Assembly (NCBI GenBank): GCA_000434735.1
Contig: FR881211.1
Coordinates: 1 to 46,370, forward strand
From: Bacteroides sp. CAG:530
Lineage (GTDB): Bacteria > Bacteroidota > Bacteroidia > Bacteroidales > Bacteroidaceae
Length of the DNA: 46,370 nt
Reading direction: 5' to 3'
Shown: piece after piece, positions 16,688-23,853 of the stretch
Numbering within the stretch: position 1 is the stretch's first letter
Layout of the letters: every line of letters starts with the position of its first letter
Made by a program: the position numbers and the translations under genes
The notes under the pieces: model-generated
Database searches by the model: none
The model's input: only the letters and a program-made list of their open reading frames with translations
What the model was told of the DNA's origin: nothing

Positions 16688-18586
16688 ATGAGAAACTTAC
16701 TTTTTGTCATCTTGTCGTTGTGTTGCTCTTTTGGGTCTGTGTCGGCTCATGATATAGATAAATCTTCGCAAGATGAATCTTTCCGTAGAGAGGCTAATGT
16801 ATTGTTGACAGAATGGATGGATACCTTCCTTAATTATCAGTGCTCGGGTTTGGGCTCTTCGCTCGACGGAGGTGTGCTTTGTCCGGCTTGCGCCCGTATA
16901 CACGGTAGAATAGGTGATGCGGTGCTTCCGCTGATGTATTTGGCCGATAAGACTCACGATGAAAAATATCTGAATGGCGCCAAAAGATTGATGGCATGGA
17001 TGGAGAATGTGCATTGTCCTGATGGAGCTTGGATGAACGATGTGAACGTTTCTAACTGGAACGGAACGACAGTGTTTGCTGCTATCGCTCTTTATGAAGC
17101 TTTGCATTACCACGGACATCTGCTTGATGATTCTACTTATAATCATTGGAAAGCGCAGTTGGTAGAAGCCGGCGAGTTTATAATGAACAGTCCATTTATT
17201 TATAGTCGCAAGCGTGAGGGTATGCGAAACATGAACGTCAATTATTCGGGTTCGGCTACTTATGCTTTATATGCAATAGGCGAATTATGCAATCGCCCCG
17301 ATTTTAAGGCGAAGGCTAAAGAGATAGCGGTAGATTTAAGACCGTATTTCACAAAGAACGATTATTTCGTATATGGCGAGGGACCTAATATTTACCATCC
17401 CACTAAAAACGGTTGCCTGCCTGTAGACTTACTTTATAATGTAGAAGAAACATTACCTAATATGGCAAGCTATGCTGTGATGGCTCAAGACACCGTGCTG
17501 CTGTCGCTGATAGAACGCTCTATGAGTACACATCTCGAATTCATGTTGCCCGACGGAGCTTGGGATAACAGTTGGGGAACACGTAGTTTCAAGTGGACGT
17601 ATTGGGGAGGTCGCACCAGCGATGGCTTTATGGGAGGATATTATTTGCTGTCGTCTCGCCATCCTGAGTTTTGGGAAGCCATAAAGCGCAATGTGGCATT
17701 ATTGCGTAAAGCTACCCACAACGGACTATTGTACGGAGGGATGCATTATTTGGAATCGGGCGTAGCGCCTTGTATTCATCATACTTTCGGCCATGCCAAA
17801 GCGTTGACCGCTTGCTTGGAACAACAGCCTAAGACCGATTTGCCATTGCAACCGCTTCCTCGCGATAAAGCATACGGTGTGAAATGTTTTAAAGATATCA
17901 ACACCTGGCTTACTGCGTATGGAGACTGGCGTGCTACCTTCACCGGTTACGATTCGGAATATAAAGTAAAGGGTACTCATCCTATGGGAGGAGCTATCTC
18001 AATGCTTTGGCACGCTGAAGGCGGACCGCTTTTTGCCGCTACAATGAATAAGTATCAGCTGATAGAGGCTCCTAACATGCAGGTTACACGTCGCAAGTAC
18101 CTTACGTGCGGCACTCCTCGACTTGAATTGATGCAAGGGGGCAATGCGTTTACTAACTTAGACGATTTGAATACCGATATAACATGCATTACCGAAAAAG
18201 GAAAGTCGGTTTTCCGCACTCATACTCATTTGGTAGACATTAATCAGAAATCGCCTTCTGAAGGAAAAGAAATATCTGCCGATATTAAATATGTATTCTC
18301 AGAACATGGCGTTCACATCGAAGTAGAACAATGCCCCGAAGGTGCCTATTTTGTTTTGCCAGCCATAGCTTCGCCTGCTGATAAAGTAACCGTAAACGCT
18401 AAAAAGGTATATATAGAAAAGGAGAAAGGAGCATGGCAGATACATTGCCAAACGGGTACAATCGGCCAAGGCGCAGTAGATGCCGACGGAAGAGTATTTA
18501 ACCCTGTACCGGGATTTGCCTTTGTTCCTCTGCACGTTTCGCCAGAAGGGAATAAGATAACCGTAGATATTGATTTTGGAAAGTAA
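16688..18586 (+). CDS. Secreted glycan-degrading enzyme of unassigned family, toroid plus beta-sandwich layout
   Basis: A 632-residue protein with signal peptide (cleaved after MRNLLFVILSLCCSFGSVSA). Residues about 25-390 look like an alpha/alpha toroid of repeated helix pairs, with aromatic and acidic loops (CPDGAWMNDVNVSNWNG, DGAWDNSWGTRSFKWTYWG, CIHHTFGHAKAL). Residues about 430-632 look like a beta-sandwich (MLWHAEGGPLFAATMNKYQ to the end). That two-part architecture is shared with several polysaccharide lyases and with uronic-acid-directed hydrolases. I cannot place it in a named family and see no definite catalytic signature. Its position between a sulfatase and susC, with the same promoter arrangement as susC, makes a role in glycan breakdown likely. 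GH88/GH105-like glucuronyl hydrolase or a new lyase family are the main alternatives. Confidence 0.65.
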   Translation: MRNLLFVILSLCCSFGSVSAHDIDKSSQDESFRREANVLLTEWMDTFLNYQCSGLGSSLDGGVLCPACARIHGRIGDAVLPLMYLADKTHDEKYLNGAKRLMAWMENVHCPDGAWMNDVNVSNWNGTTVFAAIALYEALHYHGHLLDDSTYNHWKAQLVEAGEFIMNSPFIYSRKREGMRNMNVNYSGSATYALYAIGELCNRPDFKAKAKEIAVDLRPYFTKNDYFVYGEGPNIYHPTKNGCLPVDLLYNVEETLPNMASYAVMAQDTVLLSLIERSMSTHLEFMLPDGAWDNSWGTRSFKWTYWGGRTSDGFMGGYYLLSSRHPEFWEAIKRNVALLRKATHNGLLYGGMHYLESGVAPCIHHTFGHAKALTACLEQQPKTDLPLQPLPRDKAYGVKCFKDINTWLTAYGDWRATFTGYDSEYKVKGTHPMGGAISMLWHAEGGPLFAATMNKYQLIEAPNMQVTRRKYLTCGTPRLELMQGGNAFTNLDDLNTDITCITEKGKSVFRTHTHLVDINQKSPSEGKEISADIKYVFSEHGVHIEVEQCPEGAYFVLPAIASPADKVTVNAKKVYIEKEKGAWQIHCQTGTIGQGAVDADGRVFNPVPGFAFVPLHVSPEGNKITVDIDFGK

Positions 18587-18618
18587 ATCTTTTAAAATGA
18601 CCCGTTTAGCGTGCCGTT

Positions 18619-18634
18619 TTGCACAAAAATGATA
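18619..18634 (+). promoter_or_regulatory. Shared 16-base motif, copy 2, upstream of susC
   Basis: TTGCACAAAAATGATA differs at one of 16 positions from the copy at 16553-16568 and ends 84 bases before TAATTTTG, exactly as there. A binding site for an unlinked regulator such as a hybrid two-component system is a reasonable inference. Confidence 0.5.
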
Positions 18635-18657
18635 GTTATTATACAATCTCGATATGT

Positions 18658-18713
18658 GAAAAGCGCAAAAGTGTAAGATTAGGAAACGTTCTTTTACACT
18701 TTTTGTGCTTTTC
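18658..18713 (+). terminator. Long hairpin between the 16688 gene and susC
   Basis: GAAAAGCGCAAAAGTGTAA (18658-18676) pairs with 18694-18713, with one wobble and one bulged base: about 19 bp with a 17-base loop. It may terminate the upstream gene. It also sits between the putative operator and the -7 element of susC, so it could matter for susC control. Confidence 0.5.
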
Positions 18714-18718
18714 GAACC

Positions 18719-18726
18719 TAATTTTG
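18719..18726 (+). promoter_or_regulatory. -7 element of the susC operon
   Basis: TAATTTTG matches TAnnTTTG and lies directly after the long hairpin, with a leader of about 36 bases to the susC ATG. There is no TTG at the usual distance. Confidence 0.5.
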
Positions 18727-18768
18727 TCATCAAAGAAATTCTAAAGTTAAACCTTAGATTCATTTAAA

Positions 18769-21700
18769 ATGTATAGATTGAAAAACTGGATTCTAGTGAT
18801 CGTCTTCGCTATTATCAGTGTCTCTGCTTTTGCACAGAGCGCAACTGTTACCGGAAAGGTAGTCGACAGCGAAGGAAGTGAAGTGATTGGAGCTAGCGTT
18901 ACTGTGAAAGGCGCAGCTGGTGTAGGTACAATTACCGATATCGACGGTAATTACACATTGAAAGTAAACAATGCGTCGAAAGATGTATTGGTGTTCTCTT
19001 TTGTCGGTTTGACCACCAAGGAAGTAAAGGTCAACAATCAGAATGTTATTAATGTAACATTGCAGGCTAATGCAGTGTTGTTGGATGAGGTGGTAGCCAT
19101 TGGTTATGCTACCGTTAAACGTAAAGACTTGACAGGTTCTGTAGCATCTGTAGGAAGTCAGGAACTATCTAAGATTCCTACCAGCGATGTTACTCAGGCT
19201 TTGGCTGGACGTATGGCGGGTGTTATGATACAGCAGAGCGAAGGTGCTCCAGGCGCATCTATTTCTATCCGTGTACGTGGTGGTATTTCTATTACTCAGA
19301 GCAATGAACCTCTGTATATCATCGATGGTTTCCCTAGCGAAGATGGTATGTCATCGCTCGACCCTGCCGAAATTGAAACAATCGACGTTCTGAAAGACGC
19401 TTCGGCTACCGCTATTTACGGTGCACGTGGTGCCAACGGTGTTGTGGTTATCACTACAAAGAATGGTAGCAAGAACGCAGGTAAGGCAACTGTTACATTC
19501 GATAGTTATGTGGGAGTTAAGAAGATTGCTAAAAAGCTCGATGTGCTTTCTCCGTATGAATTTGCTAAATTGGACTATGAACGTACTCTGTGGAGAATGA
19601 GAACTGGTGACGCAGGTAACGATGGCATGGAGAAATGGGAAAGCAGATATGGTAAGTATAGCGACATAGAAGCTAATTACGGCAACCGTAAAGGTATAAA
19701 TTGGCAAGATGAGACCTTAGGTCGTAACGCTCTTACTCAGAATTATCGTATTGGCGTTTCAGGAAAAACCGAAAAGATGAGCTATAGTTTGGCTTACTCA
19801 TATTATGATGAAGAAGGCGCAATGGTATATAGTGGTACTAAGAAACACACTATTTCATTTAATATGAATCAGGAAGTCAACAAATGGTTGAAGTTGAACG
19901 CTCGTATCAGCTACGATCAGAAGAAAGTAGAAGGTATGGGTACTTCGGATGGTGGCGACCGTTTCAACAAGATGCAGCACATCCTGCAGTATCGTCCTAC
20001 TATCGGTATCTTGGGTGATGACTCTGATTTGCTGCAATCAGAAGACCCTTTGTTGGTTGACGACTCAAACAATGTAATGCAGAACCCTCTAGTTTCTGCT
20101 GCCGAAGAAACTAACAAGAGAGAATGGCGTACATTCCAAGCTAACGCTGGCGCTACTATCCAGTTATTTAAAGGCTTGTCTTTCCGCACAACTGTAGGTA
20201 TGAGCTATCAAAACCGTCGTAATGACGTATTCTATGGAGCAGAATCAGTAACCGGTAAGCGTTCAAGCATCAACGGTAGCATCACAAATCTTGAAAGCAG
20301 CAGCTTGCAGAACTCTAACGTGTTGACTTATGCATGGAAAAACCGCGTACACGATTTTACTGCTATGGTAGGTCATGAATATGTAACTAAATGGAATCGT
20401 TCATTCTCGGCTGGTGCTAATCAGTTCCCTAATGATGATATAGGACTGGGCGACCTTTCATTGGGTACTCCTACTACTCCTACATCAAGCGAAAACTATG
20501 ATGATAAATTACTTTCGTTCTTTGCTCGCGTAAACTATAGCATCTTAGACAAGTATTTGTTTACCGCATCAGTTCGTGCCGACGGCTCTTCTAAGTTCGG
20601 TAAGAACAATAAGTGGGGTTATTTCCCTGCATTCTCTGCAGCATGGCGTCTTAGCGAAGAAAAGTTCATTAAGGACTTGAACATCTTCTCTGACTTGAAA
20701 CTTCGCGTAGGTTATGGTTTGGCTGGTAATAACCGTATCGGCAGTTATCAGAGCTTGGCTATTATGAGTTCTGTTACAGCGGCTAACGGCAATGGAGCGA
20801 TGGCTGGTTATGCGTCTAAGCAGGTTCCTAACCCTGACTTGAAATGGGAAGCTAACAAAACCTTTAACTTGGGTATGGATTTTGGATTCTTGAATCAGCG
20901 TATTACAGTTTCTCCTGAATTCTACGTAAACCGCAGTAGCAATTTGTTGTTGGCTGCTAAATTGCCCCACTCATCAGGTTACACTAAGATGGTAATCAAT
21001 GCAGGTGAGACTCAGAATACAGGTGTCGACCTTACCATCAATACTGTAAACATTACCAATAAGAAGTTTACTTGGAATACAGCGGTTACTTTATCGCACA
21101 ATAAGAATAAGGTTAATAAACTGACAGGCGAAGAAGTTCAGTTGTACTTGGCCAACTTCGGTTATTCAGGTGCCGGTGCTTCTCACCAGATTGGAGTAGG
21201 CCAGCCTTTGGGTCAGTTCTACGGATATGTAACCGACGGTTTGTATCAGGTTAGCGATTTCAACTATGATGCAGCTACTAAGACATACACACTGAAAGAC
21301 GGTGTCCCTTATCTTGGCGATAAGAACAAGATACAGCCGGGTTATTGGAAATTCAAGAATCTGGATGGAAGCGCAGATAATAAGATTACAGAAAGCGACA
21401 AAACTATTATCGGTAACGCATTCCCCGATTTCTATGGAGGTATTAACAATACCTTTAGTTATAAGGATTTCGACCTTAGCGTTTACTTGACTTATAGCTA
21501 CGGAGCGGAAGTTCTGAACGCTACTAAGTTGACTAACACTAAGACTGCGGCTACAAACAAGAACGTATTGGCCATTGCCGATGAAGCAAATCGCTGGGTA
21601 ACTATCAACAGCGAAGGACAATTGATTACCGATCCTACTGAATTGGCCGCTATAAACCAGAACAAGACAATCGCTCAGTTCGGTGATAACGGTCTGAATA

Positions 21701-21975
21701 ACACATATATTCATTCATGGGGTGTGGAAGACGCTTCTTATTTGAAATTGAGCAATATCACATTCGGATATTCATTCCCCAAGAAGGTGATTAGAAAAGT
21801 AGGTTTGTCAAAACTGCGTCTTTACGCTACAGCCAGCAACTTGCTGACTTGGACTCCGTATAGCGGTTTCGACCCTGAAGTTTCTACAATGAGCAGCTCA
21901 TTGACTCCGGGTGTTGACTTCGGAGCTTACCCTAGAAGCCGTTCGTTTGTGTTTGGTGTAAATGTTGCATTTTAA
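18769..21975 (+). CDS. SusC-type TonB-dependent outer membrane transporter
   Basis: A 1068-residue SusC/RagA family protein. Order: signal peptide (to about residue 22, AFAQS), carboxypeptidase-regulatory-like domain (about 25-100, TVTGKVVDSEG to VTLQANAVLLDEVV), TonB-box region (EVVAIGYATVKRKDLTGSV), plug (to about 230, with the signature GVVVITTKNG) and a long 22-stranded barrel ending in an aromatic C-terminus (FGVNVAF). No STN domain precedes the plug, so control through an anti-sigma factor is not expected. It imports glycan oligosaccharides across the outer membrane with TonB energy and partners the SusD protein encoded 21 bases downstream. The cargo is presumably a sulfated glycan given the sulfatase and lyase neighbours. 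Confidence 0.95.
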   Translation: MYRLKNWILVIVFAIISVSAFAQSATVTGKVVDSEGSEVIGASVTVKGAAGVGTITDIDGNYTLKVNNASKDVLVFSFVGLTTKEVKVNNQNVINVTLQANAVLLDEVVAIGYATVKRKDLTGSVASVGSQELSKIPTSDVTQALAGRMAGVMIQQSEGAPGASISIRVRGGISITQSNEPLYIIDGFPSEDGMSSLDPAEIETIDVLKDASATAIYGARGANGVVVITTKNGSKNAGKATVTFDSYVGVKKIAKKLDVLSPYEFAKLDYERTLWRMRTGDAGNDGMEKWESRYGKYSDIEANYGNRKGINWQDETLGRNALTQNYRIGVSGKTEKMSYSLAYSYYDEEGAMVYSGTKKHTISFNMNQEVNKWLKLNARISYDQKKVEGMGTSDGGDRFNKMQHILQYRPTIGILGDDSDLLQSEDPLLVDDSNNVMQNPLVSAAEETNKREWRTFQANAGATIQLFKGLSFRTTVGMSYQNRRNDVFYGAESVTGKRSSINGSITNLESSSLQNSNVLTYAWKNRVHDFTAMVGHEYVTKWNRSFSAGANQFPNDDIGLGDLSLGTPTTPTSSENYDDKLLSFFARVNYSILDKYLFTASVRADGSSKFGKNNKWGYFPAFSAAWRLSEEKFIKDLNIFSDLKLRVGYGLAGNNRIGSYQSLAIMSSVTAANGNGAMAGYASKQVPNPDLKWEANKTFNLGMDFGFLNQRITVSPEFYVNRSSNLLLAAKLPHSSGYTKMVINAGETQNTGVDLTINTVNITNKKFTWNTAVTLSHNKNKVNKLTGEEVQLYLANFGYSGAGASHQIGVGQPLGQFYGYVTDGLYQVSDFNYDAATKTYTLKDGVPYLGDKNKIQPGYWKFKNLDGSADNKITESDKTIIGNAFPDFYGGINNTFSYKDFDLSVYLTYSYGAEVLNATKLTNTKTAATNKNVLAIADEANRWVTINSEGQLITDPTELAAINQNKTIAQFGDNGLNNTYIHSWGVEDASYLKLSNITFGYSFPKKVIRKVGLSKLRLYATASNLLTWTPYSGFDPEVSTMSSSLTPGVDFGAYPRSRSFVFGVNVAF

Positions 21976-21996
21976 TAAGTCGAAAAATAGAATACA

Positions 21997-23763
21997 ATGA
22001 AAAATAGAATTAAATATATGCTTGGGGCATCACTGATGGTAGTGGGATTAGCCTCTTGCGACTTGACAGAAAAACCATCTTCATATTATGAGATGGATAC
22101 ATACTTCAATACCGTAGAAAAGGCAAAGATGGCCGTCATCGGCATATACGATTGCTTGGAAACCGGCAACTATTATGGCCAGGATATAATGCCTTTCTCG
22201 GGCTCTGACGATATGTTTATGGTGAGAGGTGTTGCTTCGGACGGAACTCGCCGCGATATCTCGCATTACCAATACGATGCGTCGAATACTTGGATTGCTT
22301 CTGTATGGGAGTATGCTTATCAGGGTTTGGATAGAGCTAATTTGGCGATAACCAATATAGAGGCGATGCCGGGTTATGCAGAAAGTGAAGAACTGCAGGA
22401 GTTGGTTGGCCAAGCAAGATTCTTGCGTGCCTTCATTGCTTTCGACTTGGTAAGATTCTGGGGTGATGTACCTTTCTCTACAAAATATACTGGTAGCTAT
22501 GATGAGGTAGCTAAGCCGAGAACCGACCGTGAGAAGATTTACGATCAGATGATTGAAGATTTGAACTTTGCAAAGACACATCTGAAAGTAGGAAGTGAGG
22601 TAGTTTCTTCAGAAGTACCTTGCCGTGGCGCAGCTCGTGCATTACTGATGCGTGTGTATCTGCAGCGTGCAGGTTATAGCTTGAACAGAGCTACAGCTAA
22701 GTTGACTCGTCCGGATGATGCTGCAAGAAAGAGTTATTTCGAGGCGGTCATTAAAGAATGGGAAACATTTAAAACTGAAGGTTATCATAACTTTGGCAAC
22801 GGTGGTTACGAACAGGTGTTTAAGAACTACTCTCAGTTGATACTTGATAATAAAGAAAGTTTGTGGGAAGTAGCATTCGAACCTAATCAGGGTCAGAAAG
22901 ATAATGCTGGTTACTGGGCAACATATAACGGACCGATGGTAGATGCTCCTGGAAGCTATCCTGGTACAAGCAATTATATGGGTCGTGCCAATGCGTTCTT
23001 TGTGGTTTTGCCTTATTGGAAATCGTTCTATGAATCGAATGCCGACGGATCTGAAAAAGACGTTCGTAGAGATGTGAACTTCGTAGATTACGCATACGTA
23101 TGGAATAAGAAGAAATCTATTCATGAGAAGTCGTACACTAGTAATGCTATCGCGAAGAATGTAAATCGTTTCCCTGGCAAGTGGCGTAGAGAATGGATGG
23201 CTCCAGGCTTTGCCGACCCGAATATCACTGGCGTAAACTTCTGTCCGTTGCGTTATGCCGATGTAGTTTTGATGGCTGCCGAGGCTTATAATGAGACTAA
23301 CAATACACCTGAGGCTTGGAACTTGTTGAATCAGGTTCGTAAGCGTGCTAACGCTACTCCTATCACAAGCGAAAACTATGCTAGTCTGGAAAAGGCTCCT
23401 AAGGTATACGATTTGCCGTTTATCGCTGATGCTGATGATGCTGGTAAGTTCCGTACAGCTCTTTACTGGGAACGTGCGTTCGAGCTTTGCTATGAAGGCC
23501 AGCGTAAATACGATTTGATTCGTTGGGGTATCTTGAAAGAGTCGCTCGAAGCTGCACAGGCTCATATCGAATCTTGGATACCTACTGCTGCCGACAATGT
23601 TAATGATAAAACTTTGAAAAACTGGAATCCGGTTGAATGGGCTAAGTCGAACTATGTAGCAGGACATAATTTCAAGACAGGAAAGCACGAACTGTATCCT
23701 ATTCCTTTGGCAGAAATACAGTCGAATGCAGAATTGAATGGAGAAAACAATCCAGGTTTCTAA
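21997..23763 (+). CDS. SusD-type surface glycan-binding lipoprotein
   Basis: A 588-residue SusD/RagB family lipoprotein. The lipobox GLAS-C places the lipidated cysteine at residue 21, followed by DLTEKPSSYY. The helical TPR-like core is recognisable in VGQARFLRAFIAFDLVRFWGDVPF, CRGAARALLMRVYLQRAGY and the C-terminal RTALYWERAFELCYEGQRKYDLIRWG, and it ends LYPIPLAEIQSN with NPGF, the usual SusD ending. It caps the SusC barrel on the cell surface and captures oligosaccharides. It is cotranscribed with susC (21-base gap); a hairpin between it and the lyase gene may lower expression of the latter. Confidence 0.95.
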   Translation: MKNRIKYMLGASLMVVGLASCDLTEKPSSYYEMDTYFNTVEKAKMAVIGIYDCLETGNYYGQDIMPFSGSDDMFMVRGVASDGTRRDISHYQYDASNTWIASVWEYAYQGLDRANLAITNIEAMPGYAESEELQELVGQARFLRAFIAFDLVRFWGDVPFSTKYTGSYDEVAKPRTDREKIYDQMIEDLNFAKTHLKVGSEVVSSEVPCRGAARALLMRVYLQRAGYSLNRATAKLTRPDDAARKSYFEAVIKEWETFKTEGYHNFGNGGYEQVFKNYSQLILDNKESLWEVAFEPNQGQKDNAGYWATYNGPMVDAPGSYPGTSNYMGRANAFFVVLPYWKSFYESNADGSEKDVRRDVNFVDYAYVWNKKKSIHEKSYTSNAIAKNVNRFPGKWRREWMAPGFADPNITGVNFCPLRYADVVLMAAEAYNETNNTPEAWNLLNQVRKRANATPITSENYASLEKAPKVYDLPFIADADDAGKFRTALYWERAFELCYEGQRKYDLIRWGILKESLEAAQAHIESWIPTAADNVNDKTLKNWNPVEWAKSNYVAGHNFKTGKHELYPIPLAEIQSNAELNGENNPGF

Positions 23764-23796
23764 TGCTTTTTTAAATTTTAGGGAATGACATGTATG

Positions 23797-23834
23797 CAAA
23801 GAGAGGAGCTTGGTAAAATAGGCTTCTCTCTTTG
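23797..23834 (+). terminator. Intercistronic hairpin between susD and the lyase gene
   Basis: CAAAGAGAGGAGC (23797-23809) pairs with 23822-23834 over 13 bp with one wobble, followed by TTCTTTAAT. The imperfect T tract suggests partial termination or RNA stabilisation after susCD. It ends about 20 bases before the next start. Confidence 0.6.
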
Positions 23835-23853
23835 TTCTTTAATAGTATCGATT

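Noticed and set aside
22642..23799. 385-residue antisense ORF within susD
   Set aside because: Shadow of a strong SusD gene; translated sequence has no protein-family features.
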